Source: Tiliqua scincoides (taxonomy: Eukaryota; Chordata; Lepidosauria; Squamata; Scincidae). From it: a stretch of 64,000 nt of DNA. The position numbers were made by a program, and so were the translations under genes. Below the pieces are notes generated by a model. That model saw only the letters and a list, made by a program, of their open reading frames with translations. It ran no database searches and was not told the DNA's origin. Positions 27,201 through 36,538 of this stretch are shown piece by piece; positions within the stretch are counted from its first letter, which is position 1, and every line of letters starts with the position of its first letter. Location of the stretch: assembly GCF_035046505.1 (NCBI RefSeq), contig NC_089822.1, forward strand, positions 110,687,307 through 110,751,306. The letters are read 5' to 3'.

Positions 27201-27539
27201 GCTCAACACAACACACAAAGGTGTAGCTCAACACTCTGTGTGACCTGAGTATGTTTCTTAGAGCATAAGTTCTTTGTGCAGAAGTTCGTCAACAGAGCAT
27301 GGAAGACAGAACATTTGAAAACCTGTGAGGTGGGTCATTCTCTCCTTTTTTGCAGATCCGTCCTGCACCAAAGTCTCGGGGGAGTTTGGAGCTTGCTCTG
27401 GGCATTAGCCAAGGCCCTACTTCTGATCCTGCTGTTGGTTCTGGTCTTCTATGGCTGGTTTTCCAACCAGCCCTGTCCTCCTTTGCATTCAACTCCCTTG
27501 CTCTATATCCAGCTCAATGGCCTTCTGTACCCTCTATGA
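16244..27539 (+). CDS. Unrecognised coiled-coil protein with C-terminal membrane anchor (KASH-like tail)
   Basis: Eleven exons join in frame with GT-AG borders: 16244-16293, 16570-16704, 17217-17334, 20239-20289, 21475-21552, 23211-23267, 24706-24765, 25604-25668, 26309-26390, 26826-26884, 27356-27539. They total 939 bases, 312 residues. Residues about 18-215 are rich in E, K, Q and L with heptad spacing (LQEELEEAQEILQECQNL, AETVKELEKK, VEKLSSTIQELSLRSQ), so a long parallel coiled coil is likely. Residues 263-286 are one strongly hydrophobic segment with no signal peptide upstream, as in a tail-anchored protein. The last 26 residues contain a Cys and end NGLLYPL. Nesprin-type KASH proteins share this architecture and end in NGxPPx-like tails. 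A role as a nuclear-envelope or ER adaptor is inference. The gene is not known to me. The first exon is the weakest part: it was chosen because its phase fits. Confidence 0.72.
17690..18250 (+). mobile_element. L2-like LINE 3' end with (TTA)n tail
   Basis: It lies in an intron of the coiled-coil gene. Codons 17698-17967 encode an open C-terminus with FSVVAPTLWNSLPLDLRM and ETFRRGLKTLLF, the typical ending of L2/CR1-group reverse-transcriptase ORFs. The 3' UTR ends 'ccgccctgggtcccttttgg' and 'ggcgggataaaaataaa', then runs into a (TTA)n array at 18206-18250. A reverse-oriented copy of the same family is at 52673-53110. Confidence 0.85.
18308..18828. mobile_element. GC-rich non-autonomous DNA repeat with strong internal hairpin
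   Basis: The ends carry 'ggcttttcaaactgag' and 'gagaatttgaaaacca', an imperfect inverted pair of hAT type. The middle is CpG-rich and holds a perfect 16-bp inverted repeat, GATCGCGCTCCACTTC at 18551-18566 and its complement at 18577-18592. A shorter relative lies at 43165-43400. Confidence 0.55.
18829..19055. mobile_element. Fold-back MITE
   Basis: The two halves are long imperfect inverted repeats: 'gtgggtggggaggcagagc', 'agcacggctgctgtgggagg' on the left and 'acctcccacggcagctgtgc', 'gaggctctgcccactgcac' on the right. A sister copy, GC-richer, is at 28968-29216. Confidence 0.6.
19260..19312. mobile_element. Partial copy of the 90-bp Harbinger-like MITE
   Basis: It holds 'tgttcagtggaatttactcc' and 'aggtaagtgtgcataagatt', the right half of the family seen complete at 57005-57095. 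Confidence 0.55.
19419..19507. mobile_element. 90-bp Harbinger-like MITE
   Basis: It starts GGCTGCAATCCTATCC and ends GGATTGGACTGC, with 'cttcagagtagacatacata' inside. The flanks are TAA and TAG, close to a TNA target duplication. Confidence 0.6.
19819..19998 (-). mobile_element. ~180-bp Harbinger-like MITE, copy B
   Basis: The ends are GGGCCCAGCCCTATCCAAC and the inverse GGATAGGATTGGGCCC. It is flanked on both sides by TGA (19816-19818 and 19999-20001), a 3-bp duplication. It is oriented opposite to copy A. Confidence 0.75.
20942..21166. mobile_element. Tc1/mariner-type (Tigger-like) MITE
   Basis: The left end reads CAGGTGGGGCCTCTTTATCC after a TA; the right end reads GATACAGAGGCACCACCTG. 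The words 'tccgtggatttggcatcc' and 'catggatttcgttatgcatg' belong to the same type as the longer copy at 53921-54433. The TA on the right side has decayed to TG. Confidence 0.6.
21659..22290 (-). mobile_element. CAGTGGC-ended DNA repeat (hAT-like), reverse copy
   Basis: It starts CAGTGGCATTTCTCTAGGG and ends CCCTAGTGATGCTTCTG. Inside, the phrases 'gatgcaatgaaacaaacctt' and 'tttcttaactcaaaattaac' are reverse-complement matches to the repeat at 37119-38377. No protein-coding content. Confidence 0.6.
22455..22715. repeat. Unclassified repeat, two diverged tandem halves
   Basis: Two successive units contain 'ggctcatgagagtgggatgc'/'ggcccatgagaagggggttg' and 'aggagccaaaggaagggg'/'gggagccaaaggacaag'. 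A reverse-oriented relative is at 58480-58600. It is probably a transposon piece of unknown class. Confidence 0.5.
23735..23870. repeat. Cluster of palindromic AT-rich units
   Basis: The self-complementary word ATTAGTGTATACTAAT and close variants recur at least five times in about 130 bases, lying in an intron of the coiled-coil gene. Confidence 0.8.
25000..25325. repeat. GC-rich unclassified MITE-like repeat
   Basis: It contains an inverted pair, 'aacatcacttttgattttc' and 'gaaaaaccagaagtgacatt', like the centre of the element at 53921-54433, and a poly-G run near 25250. The ends were not resolved. Confidence 0.4.
27356..27539 (+). CDS. Last exon: membrane segment and KASH-like tail
   Basis: The acceptor is CTTTTTTGCAG. 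The exon supplies the last 60 residues: a basic-poor linker, a ~24-residue hydrophobic segment beginning WSLLWALAKALLLILLLV, then FSNQPCPPLHSTP and LLYIQLNGLLYPL. In SUN-binding KASH domains the membrane span is followed by a short perinuclear tail with a conserved Cys about 23 residues from the end and a Pro-rich C-terminus. Here the Cys is 21 from the end (counting it) and the terminal triplet is YPL, so the match is suggestive only. Confidence 0.7.
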
Positions 27540-27572
27540 AGCTGTCTATGCCTCTCTAATTGAATGACTGCT

Positions 27573-27578
27573 AATAAA
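27573..27578 (+). terminator. Polyadenylation signal of the coiled-coil gene
   Basis: AATAAA 34 bases after the stop codon, giving a very short 3' UTR. Confidence 0.7.
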
Positions 27579-27639
27579 GTATAATAATAAGCAAATAAAA
27601 CGTGTTCTTCTCTCTCTAAAATAAGTAATGGTATCGTAT

Positions 27640-28065
27640 TCTGCTTTATTCAGACCCTACTTGGAATATTGTGTCCAGTTCTGGACACCACTGTTGAACA
27701 AGAAATATTGACAAAGTGGAGTGGCTGCATGATGGTGAGGAGGTTGGAGACCATGTCCTATTGAAGTTGAAGGAGTCTGGCATATTATGTTTGGAGAAGA
27801 GATAGTTAATAGGGGACATGATAACTATCTGAGGGGCTGTCATTTGGAAGATGGAACAGATTTGTTCTTAGTTACTCCAGAAGGTAGGACCTAAACAAAT
27901 GGGTTTAAACTTGAAAGGAGATTTCAATGAGATGTTGGAAGAACTTTTCTGGTGGCAAGAACTGTTTGGAAGTGGAACAGTCTAGTTTGCCTTGGAAAGG
28001 GGGTAGACTCTTCATCTTTGGAGGTCATTAAGCACAGGTGGAACAGCTCTAGTCTAACCAGATAG
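27640..28065 (+). mobile_element. Old CR1/L3-like LINE fragment
   Basis: It starts with codons for RPYLEYCVQFW, the conserved CR1-group word, then 'ttgttcttagttactccaga', and ends with 'ggaggtcattaagcacaggt'. The frame is broken in several places. Confidence 0.65.
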
Positions 28066-28435
28066 TTATAAATGATAAAAAAATAAAAAGAATTGGCTGT
28101 AAAACAACCCAAGCAACCTCAAATTAAGCAGCGGCAAACCCAAATACAAACCAAAACAGTTTAAAAACTTATTCAGTGCCAGAGGCTTTCTGAAATATCC
28201 AAGTGTTAATTATCCTGAAGGTGTTCTTAAAACCTTTCTATTTTTTCTGAGATTTCATTTTTTCCTAAGGAGGAAAATGCAGAAACTGTTATGGTGTTGG
28301 TGTTACGTGTTTTTATGTCCTTCTGGTTAGTTCTAACAAAGGCATGATTGATCTGTGACTTTGGGGGTGGGCACAAAAGAGTTTGAGAAGCAGACTAAGA
28401 AAGAAACCCAAGCAAGGAGAGGTCTCCAAGTTTGC
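28066..28435. other. Gene-free stretch before the CpG-rich region
   Basis: A-rich sequence with no recognised exon or repeat family. Confidence 0.4.
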
Positions 28436-28965
28436 TCTGCAGGTTCAGGGCTTCCGTCTCCTCCTCTTCGTGGGGGAGGGGTTGCCTCCAAAACGAGCCT
28501 GCGCTAAACGGCGGCATGCTGTGCTTGGCTGTGGCGACCCCGCCGGGCACGGCGCATGCCAAGCGCAGAGGCAGCGCCAGCAGACCTGCCCTGCCAGCAG
28601 CGGGAGGGCGCCCAGGGCGAGAGGAGGCAGGGAGGGACCAAGTGCACGTGATGCCTGCCGCCCGCGGGCCTTTGGGGAAGTGAGCGTGAGGGCGAGGCCG
28701 CTCTCGCCCGTCCCTGTCGCCACCCGGGCGGCGTCGGCGCTGGATGCTCTGGAGAGGTGGGTAAGGCGTTGCAGAGCCGCTGGGGGGAAGGCGGAATAAT
28801 GGGGAGGCAGAGACGCTGCTGCCTCCCTTGCAAGTGGCAGCGGGCAACCGGGAGTGAAGAGAGCGTCCAGCTGGCAAGGGAAAAGCGGCGGGGAAGGAGG
28901 AAGAGGAGCATGGAGGGGGGGCTGTGCGAACGGGTCTCCAGCCTCAGCTGCTAGACTGAGCCCCT
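28436..28965 (+). promoter_or_regulatory. CpG-rich stretch, candidate DNASE2 promoter
   Basis: CpG dinucleotides, rare elsewhere in the window, are dense at 28490-28770 (for example 'gaccccgccgggcacggcgc'). Several open frames overlap on both strands, as expected of GC-rich DNA with few stops, and none resembles a protein. It lies 1.2-1.6 kb upstream of the DNASE2 start codon. The acceptor just before that ATG implies an untranslated exon upstream; a donor-like GGTAAGG at about 28762 would suit. This is inference from composition and position. Confidence 0.45.
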
Positions 28966-28967
28966 CT

Positions 28968-29216
28968 TCAGGGGACGTGTGGTGGGTGGGGAGGAAGCTG
29001 AGGCAGAGCCTCCCCACCAGAGTGGGGAGAAAGCGCCAGCGCCGTGTGAGGTGCCCAAGCACCCACAACCCATGCACTCTGTGCACTGTACTCCCTGCTT
29101 GTCCTGCGCGTGGGTTGCAGGTACTTGGGTGCCTCACAGCCGCGGTGCTTTTCAAAGGACTCCAGTGGGGAGGCACTGCCTCACCTTCCTCTCCACCCAC
29201 CACGTGTCCCTGCTCT
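28968..29216. mobile_element. Fold-back MITE, GC-rich copy
   Basis: GGGGACGTGTGGTGGGTGGGG at the left end is answered by CCACCCACCACGTGTCCC at the right. The arms continue inward with 'aagcaccc' / 'gggtgcct'. It is the sister of 18829-19055. Confidence 0.65.
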
Positions 29217-29361
29217 TCATGACTCTTCTGCCCTCAAAGAGAGCGATGGACAGAGAGGGTGGGTGGCTGGGTGGGTGGGTGCGTGGACAGGAGTGAAAAG
29301 TGCCTCTTTATGTCAGGGACCAAATTTCTCCTTGACCTAATGTCATGAGGCTGCTCTAGAT

Positions 29362-29596
29362 CAGTGGCTTACAACCTTTTTCATCGCATGGCACACTGAC
29401 AAGACGCTGAAATTGTCAACTGTCACACCATTGGTTTTTTTTACTATTGACAGGGCTCACTATGCTGCTGCTGGTGGGGCTCACATTCCCCAATGTTAAA
29501 TGACTACCACTCCCCACCCGGAGTGGGTCCCGGGGCACCCCTGTGGCTCATTTGCGACACTGCAATGTGCCGCAACACACTGGTTGAAAATCGCTG
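29362..29596. mobile_element. 235-bp hAT MITE with perfect 8-bp duplication
   Basis: The ends are CAGTGGCTTACAACCTTTTTC and GGTTGAAAATCGCTG. It is flanked by CTCTAGAT on both sides (29354-29361 and 29597-29604). A sister copy is at 42167-42382. Confidence 0.88.
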
Positions 29597-29604
29597 CTCT
29601 AGAT

Positions 29605-30062
29605 CCATATTTTGCTGGTTCAGCCAACAGGTGTGCCGTCTTTGTTAGCCCTAAGCGGAGGTGTTGCAGGAGGTGGGCATGACAGTCCTAGTTCCTTGGT
29701 GAACCAGAGGCGTTCTGCACAAGCGCATAGACTTGTTGCTACAAGATGGTAGAGCCTCTGCCACCAATGAATGTTTTAAAAAAACCCTACTACCTTAGCA
29801 GCTGATACTAAGAGGGAGGTGAAACATAAACAGGCAGAAGGATACAGAATAGGGGATTTTGGAAGAAAATGACTGTCAGCAAGGGATTAACAGCCAACAT
29901 CCCCCCTCCCAGCTCTTGAAGCACAGTTGGGTAAGTAAAAAAACTATACTTTTTTCAATATGAAAGCTAGACATTCAGAGGCGGAGGCTTGGATAGTTCT
30001 GAGGATGCAGATAGCCCTTTTGTTTCTTATCCCAGCCATTGCCTGTTCTGTGATCCTTGCAG
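29605..30062. other. Sequence upstream of the DNASE2 coding start
   Basis: A frame continuous with DNASE2 is open from an ATG at 29960 (41 extra codons). A strong acceptor (CTGTTCTGTGATCCTTGCAG, ending at 30062) lies inside it, so this extension is probably intron and not part of the protein. Confidence 0.55.
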
Positions 30063-30082
30063 GGACTTGTGATAACGGCATC

Positions 30083-33000
30083 ATGTTATCCATTTTCCTC
30101 CTGTCTGTGACCGTCACCGCTATCCATGGGGACATTTCCTGCTATGATGACTCTGGGAAGCCTGTGGACTGGTAAGTGCAGGACACCCAATGCTTTCCTC
30201 TCCTCAGCCTTCTTAGGTTTTGCTCTCTCCTTGCTACTTTGAAGCAGCTGGAATTTCTGGTGGGAAATTGCTACAAGGATTCATTTGCAGCCTCTTCCTT
30301 TCCCTGGTTTACCTGCACACTGCAATCCTAATCTGGATTGGTGCTCCCTTGGTTGCTTTAGAAAAAAAAAAAAAGACAATGCCAGATTTAGGCAAATCTC
30401 TTAATTATTCATTCCACGTAATGTATAGTTTGGTCTGCTCTTTTGATCTGATCTTCACCCAAATTATCAATGCATTTTGAACATCTTCTCTACAACCCTG
30501 AGAGCTAGAAACTGTTTTTCAGCCATGAATTCTGGGTGGCTTGTACAGTGCAACCAGGCATCCTGCAGTACAAATCACCCCATGTCCACTTTTTCTGGGG
30601 TCAAGCATAAAACTGTTATGTGCCCATCATGGAAATCTAGTGATGTTCTCAGCTTCTGCTGTCAGCATCAGCATTTCTACCTGCCTGATACCTTTCTAAT
30701 CTCTCACCTGTTTTTGCTAATGTTTGTGTTGCATCAGACCATGCTTTCAGTGGAAAAATGAGGACCAGTTGCTATATCATTCAAGTTTTGTAATGTGGAA
30801 AGAGCTTGGGTTTCTTGAATACTTGTAGAGTTCTTTTGTCTTCAACAGGTTTATTGTTTACAAGCTGCCCAAACCCCATCATAGCCCCACAGAAGGGGGC
30901 ATGCGGTACATGTACCTAGATGAGCACACACAGGGATGGGTGCAAGGCAGGAGCCTGATGAACGATACAGAGGGAGCTGTGGGCCGCACTGTGCAGCAGC
31001 TGTACACAGAGGCAGTAGGGAGGCAGGTGAGCCTGAGGAAAGGAGCAGCAAACTAGTCTGAACAGTATCATAAGTTTGGGGCAGCGGTGGGATAGCTAGC
31101 AGGAAAATGTTGTGGTGCACTGGGATGTGGTTGTGTCCTTGTGTGCATGAAGTGTGGCAAAGCCACCCCAAGGTGCAGTACGGTTTATTGAGGTTGTGAT
31201 CTAAGATGTGTGCCAGAGGATCCCTTGCAGTGTTCCGGCACTAACCTGCTTGCTGTCCCTGAGTTGGGTCTCAATGGGTGGGGGGCTTCTTGTTCCAGAC
31301 AAGAAGCTAGAGGAGAAAAAGGTAACTTGGGTAGCCTGGATATGTGGGAAAGGAAAAGAATGCAAAATTGGGATGTGTCAGGAATGAGGCTAATCTAGAA
31401 TAATTCTCTAACCATCACTTTGTTTTGCTTTTGTCCAGAAAGAAATGGCCTATGTTCTGTACAACGACCAGCCCCCAGATGACCGTTCCTCCAGTGAAAA
31501 AGGTCACACTAAAGGTAATTTTCTGACTACCAAATGAGCATAGCAATAGTGCCTTAGCCTGAAGATGACTGAGGGTCTTCATTACCACCCATGGTCATGC
31601 TCATTCACATGCTATATCTGCTTTAGTATATAGTATTCACATGCTATATCATGCTCATTCACATGCTATAACATGGTTTAGTAGGCTCATTGGAGGCACA
31701 TCTGCCTCCATTGAGCCTGGCATTATACCACTAGTGTGTTTCTATTTCTGCAATCTGCTTTTTGTTTTGTTTTCTGTAGGAGTCATCCTTCTGGATAGAA
31801 CCCAAGGATTCTGGATGCTTCACAGCACTCCTCACTTTCCCCCTAGTCTGGCTGAGAAGGAGTATGACTGGCCTGAGAGTGGGCTTCCCAATGGGCAGAC
31901 CTTCCTATGCGTCACTTACCCCTACAGCCAATTCAAAGAGATTGGTAGGTGGAGGAAGACCTAGAAGACTGCTCCAGAGTACTCTGCACCCTTAAGATTT
32001 CTATGTGATTCCTGGAAGATAACCTTGTTGGTCCCTTCCAACTCAACAATTCCAAGAATAGCAGTATTTTATAGTTGCTATATATAGTATAGCAGTAGTT
32101 TTATATAATATCAGCACAGAGTAAGGAGAAAAAGGCAGGTCTCTTTCCCCAGGGAATATATTTTAAATTACTCCTAGATTTGTGAAATTGTAGCACAAGG
32201 CAAGGGAAGCTGGAATGTAGAATTTGAAGGATCCATATCAATTCTGGCTACCTTATGGTCTGTATAGGCCTAGAATAGGATGCAGTCATTCCACAAGGGC
32301 CAGGGACTACCTTTTGCCACTTGTCAGGGTTGGGGCCAGAAAAGGATAAGGGGCAGAGTTACCACAGCCTGACTTTGGCAGCAATTCTTTTATCTATTCC
32401 TTGGTTAACTTTTCTGGACAAAATGAGGTCTCCTGTAGATTTGGCAGGAGTCAACAGATTGCTGTTCCCCCTGGTTTGTGTTGTGATGTAGGAAGCCAGT
32501 GCTACACTTATTCATCCTTAGAGAATTGTATATATGTACCACACTGGTTCTTTCTGGAAGGAGGATGGGCAAGCTGAACCTCCTTGCATATTGTTCTGAT
32601 GCTGCTTTATGCAAGTTCACCCCCCTAGACAGGAAGAGCATACTCTTAGGTAAAGCAACTGAGGGTGACTTTTCAGTTGAAATTGAGGCCTTCCCTAGGT
32701 GGCAGAACCTGAGCAATCCTTGCAGCTTTTGCTCTCTGTTTTAAGAGGTATTTTAATGGCTCCTTGCCATTTTGCCAGGAGCTATGTAAGGGTTGCAGTA
32801 GATCTGTCAGCCAGGGAGAATGTCATTCCAGGTAGAAGGCTGGAGTCCACTCAGCCAGCAGATCAGATTTTCTATGCTATGGCTTTCTGCCCCAGGGCAT
32901 CAGCTGCTCTTCACTGACCCCGAAGTTTACGATTATCGTGTGGAAGGTACCTTTGCTGATGACCTGGCTGCCTTGTTGAATGCGTCAGAGGGACAGCATA

Positions 33001-33600
33001 TCAAAGAGGAACCTTGGAACTCCAGTGTGGCCCTTACATCACTTGGAGGAAAGGAATTTATCAGTTTTGCAAAGTTTAGCTTCTTCCATGATGGTAAGTG
33101 AAATGATTTGAAAAGGAAGATGATGGGAGTTCACCAGGTTTAAAATATGGGTTGGATAGGAAATCCTTATCACATATTCTATGTGTATGTGTGCAACTAT
33201 TTCCCTACCAGATCTATACTCTGGTTGGTTGGCCCAGGCTCTCTCCAGTGATCTTTTAGTTCAGTTCTGGCTCAGATCTTCAGGAATCCTGCCTTCCAAC
33301 TGCTCTGGACCCTTCAGAATCTACAACATGGAAAAGCTGGCCTTCCAAGATCCAGGCATCACCTTCGCTTCCATGGTGGACCATTCCAAATGGTGTGTGG
33401 GAACAGAGAATGATCCTGGTTGGGCCTGTGTTGGGGACATGAACCGTAATCAAGCAGAAGAACACCGTGGGGGTGGTGCTATATGCTGCCGTGATTCAGC
33501 CATCTGGAAGGCCTTCCATTCCTTGGTACAGAAATATACAGACTGTGACAATGCAGAATACTGTGAGAGTATGGGATACTGTCCAGAAAATGGCCTGTGA
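30083..33600 (+). CDS. DNASE2: DNASE2, lysosomal acid deoxyribonuclease II
   Basis: Six exons join in frame with GT-AG borders: 30083-30171, 30849-31026, 31439-31514, 31780-31944, 32896-33093, 33212-33600. The product is 364 residues; human DNASE2 is 360. MLSIFLLSVTVTAIHG is a plausible signal peptide, and the mature protein would start DISCYDDSGKPVDWF, like human LTCYGDSGQPVDWF. Both histidine regions are kept: LHSTPHFPP and DHSKWCV, the latter holding the main catalytic His (His295 in human). VQFW, GILPSNCS and CVGDMNRNQ also match. N-glycosylation sites include WNSS, NASE and NCSG. The enzyme cuts DNA at acid pH without metal in lysosomes and clears DNA of engulfed cells. The ATG at 30083 is preferred over 29960 or 30008 because of the acceptor just before it. 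DNASE2B is less similar at these motifs. Confidence 0.96.
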
Positions 33601-33671
33601 TCTTGTGCCTGTCTTCCTGCATGCCCTGCTAACTGGGCAAAAAGGCACCTTTTCAAGTGGTGCTCCTCTTC

Positions 33672-33835
33672 TATGTAGCAGGGGCAGAGTAACTGTTCCT
33701 CTTCACCCCAGCCCAGTGTCTTTTCTAGTGGATGGTTGTGGTGTTCATCTTTTTACATTATGAACCTTTAAATTTGTCTGGAAATCACTTTGAACTTATT
33801 GGAAAGCAATATATAAATACGTATTAGGAGATTGT
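33672..33835 (+). repeat. Squamate retroposon fragment inside the DNASE2 3' UTR
   Basis: It starts 'gcaggggcagagtaactgtt', has 'cttcaccccagcccagtgtc' and ends in a 'aagcaatatataaatac' tail. A second copy of the family is at 62840-63020. It begins only 70 bases after the stop codon. Confidence 0.6.
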
Positions 33836-33885
33836 ACAATCCTATGCATGTCTACTCAGAAGTCCCATTGAAGTTGGAAACGGTA
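33836..33885. mobile_element. Fragment of the 90-bp Harbinger-like MITE
   Basis: 'caatcctatgcatgtctact' followed by 'cagaagtcccattgaa' is the left half of the family seen at 57005-57095. Confidence 0.55.
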
Positions 33886-33996
33886 AAAGCCTTATGCTTT
33901 TAGAAATTGTCCTCTTGTTAAATGATAGCACTGTGCCAGGGTTGTTTGTCATGGGTGGAGAAAAAACCTGCACTATGGAAACCTGTTTGCTGTAGT

Positions 33997-34002
33997 AATA
34001 AA
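33997..34002 (+). terminator. Candidate DNASE2 polyadenylation signal 1
   Basis: AATAAA about 400 bases after the stop codon. Confidence 0.45.
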
Positions 34003-34042
34003 TTGTGTACCTGTTTTCTTCTGTATAAATCTGGTTTGGAAA

Positions 34043-34075
34043 ACTATATGGGAAGGTATGGCCTTCCCATATAGT
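34043..34075. repeat. Perfect 14-bp stem hairpin
   Basis: ACTATATGGGAAGG (34043-34056) and CCTTCCCATATAGT (34062-34075) are perfect inverse copies around a 5-base loop. It is downstream of the first DNASE2 poly(A) candidate. Confidence 0.85.
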
Positions 34076-34455
34076 GGGGGGTGGTGGTGGTAAAAGGTAC
34101 GGCTGTGGACCCTGTGGGGGCAGCACCACTGTGCCCACCATGCTTCCTCCACCTGCCCTCCAGAGCTGTTCTGAAGGCAGGTGAAGCCCCGTGTGGCATT
34201 CGGGACCGTTCTGAAAGCCTTGGGAGGCTCCCAGAGCACACTTAAGCAGCACTTCTGGGAAACCTCTCATGGCAAGGCTTCATGTAGCTATGTAAGTATC
34301 CGGGGTGGGGGGGGCTGTGTGATGTGGGGGAAAGGGCAGCACTGAACCAAGGAAGTGTGACAACTTTACCTTGCCTCAAATCCTGTGTTACCACACTTCC
34401 TATTTCATTTGAGACCAAGATGACTACACTGATTTTAAAGTAGTTCTTTGCATCA

Positions 34456-34461
34456 AATAAA
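34456..34461 (+). terminator. Candidate DNASE2 polyadenylation signal 2
   Basis: AATAAA about 860 bases after the stop codon, followed by 'ttgtttgttat', a T/G-rich downstream element. Confidence 0.4.
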
Positions 34462-35304
34462 ACTTGTTTGTTATCTGTGAAATGGTAGTGTGTAAGATAC
34501 CAGCGTATTCAATGGAAACCTGCTATACATCCCAGCCAGTCAGCTATGGGCAGAAGAACCAGTTGGCTCTCCATCCTGCCTACCTCAGGCTCAAATGATA
34601 CTGTGAGCCTTAAGGAACAGTGCTGCTCATGTTGCCATCTGTCTTTTTTCCCTACTTATGAGACCTAGTTTAAAAGAAATACCATGCATAACCCTCTCCT
34701 CCCAAAAACAAAAAAGCCCCAATAAGACAGCTTACTGTCACTCATGCTATATGTGACAACTTGTGCCTTCTGAGGGTTGGACAGATTGTGCTACACTTGA
34801 AACTGCTTCTTTGAAGGCTGAAAACATTTGGAAGCAATGCGTTGGGGTATGCCACCCAATATCTGTGAAACACCCCAGAAATGGTAACACTATTTTGCCC
34901 TCTCATCTCAAGCACTAAACAAACACTGCCTGGTAAAGAAGTACTGTACTATAATCTCCAATGCCTATTAGGAAAGATGGAGTCATCCAACAACGTTATC
35001 CCAGGGTCTTGCTGCAAAAAGCTGGGAGTGAGAAACCGGGCCTATGGGCAGCCTCCACCACAGAATTATGGAAACTGAGCATAGGCTTCCTTTCTTAAGG
35101 TGGGAGGGAAGAAAGAGAGAAAGCCAGCCAAGCAGTCTTTTCCCTCTCCTCTCTAGCAGGAGAGGAACAGAAAAAAGGGACTTGCAGAAAAAAAAAGGGG
35201 GGGAGAAGATAAAGCTAAATGAAGCAGCTTGGGGGTGCTTAGATTTGCAGATAGCAAGAGATAACATCCTCCCACTCCAGAAAAGAGATCTATTTCAGAG
35301 AGGC
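34462..35304. other. Interval between the converging DNASE2 and SMARCA4 3' ends
   Basis: No exon recognised. A purine-rich run lies at about 35090-35220. The A-rich stretches look like ordinary intergenic sequence. Confidence 0.45.
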
Positions 35305-36538
35305 CTTGCTGTATTTTTTTACTTTATTTAAATAGCAGCAGTTCAGGTGATCAAGATTGGTATGTGAGCTTAAAAACTTAAATTCCCCAAAACCTTTTCC
35401 ACACATCTGAAATGCTTGGATACCAGCAGCAGATGGGAGTTATTTTAAATCAGAACTTGAAAAGGCTAATCTTTAGAACAAGGTCCCATACCAAATTAAC
35501 AAAATATAGGCATGCATGCCAATCTAACATGCGGCCAGTATAGATGCAGGCTCCTGGGACTTGGAGGGGATTTGCTCAGTATAGCAAACCGTGGGGGGGG
35601 GGGGGGCATGCAGCAGGCAGCTTTCTAGACCACAGGCTCTCCTGCTCTTTCCCGGAAGTGCCACAAAGGCACCAGAGGAGTTCAGTTCAACACACTGCAT
35701 CTATACACATTCCAGGCTACACTTTGCTAAAGGAAGAACACTGGTGGGCTGGTAGCTGGAGCACAATTTTAAGCTGGGCCTCAATACCTCTGCTGTAGCA
35801 TGCCATCTAGCTGACCATCTCCCACAAACACTGGATTCACAGAAGCAGAAAACAAAACAAAAACCAACAGTAGTAGAGATTTAGAAGAGTTTGTAAACTA
35901 ACAAATGAATGTTGGAAGATTGTCTTAGAGCAGACAATTCTGGTGCAATCACGACAAGGAACCGGAAACCAGGCAGGAGAGTTGAGGTGCTCGTTCAACT
36001 GAAGGAAGAAGGGCAAATGAAAGTACTGTGAGAAAGAAACCAAACAAACACACACACTGCAAAATGAGGAACTGTTTTTTTCCTTAATTTATTACTGTTT
36101 AAAATCCAGTGACACCGACACAGTTGCCACTGCCACCTTCTCCTCACCTGGTGGGCAGCTGGCCGTTCAACCTGTTTCGTAAAATACAGTACTAGGGAGT
36201 GGACTGCTACACACATGCACCCACAGGTTAAAACTACAGTGATTCAATACTGCAACTGAAAATAGTACTGCCATAAAAAGAAAAAAATATATATATCAAG
36301 TGTTCCCCAATTCATAATTCTTTTTAAAACAGTTAATGCTGTTACAAATGCTACTGATGTGAGGACAAGGCAAGACACAAACAAGTCCTACATCTTCACT
36401 GCAGTATAAATATGGAAGAATTTTATACAGTTTACCCACGTCCAACACTACGTTTCTTGCTACCCGTTGCGGCTAAAGGAATACAGCATCTCTGCTTTGG
36501 AAAGACCAAATCTTGAGGTCTGCGCCATGGAATGTCAC
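35305..36538 (-). other. SMARCA4: SMARCA4 3' UTR (extent inferred)
   Basis: Sequence downstream of the SMARCA4 stop codon on the minus strand. Reverse-strand AATAAA signals occur at about 36088 (short UTR, about 450 bases) and at 35323-35328 (UTR about 1.2 kb). No recognised interspersed repeat lies between the stop and 35600, which fits a conserved UTR. A poly-G run is at about 35591-35606. Confidence 0.5.

Noticed and set aside
28395-29203. Long overlapping open frames on both strands (up to 252 codons)
   Set aside because: They lie in CpG-rich DNA with few stop codons and then run into a fold-back MITE. They have no recognisable domain and read through on both strands at once.
29960-30082. 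An N-terminal extension of DNASE2 of 41 residues
   Set aside because: A strong splice acceptor ends at 30062, and the shorter start gives a normal signal peptide and a family-typical length.
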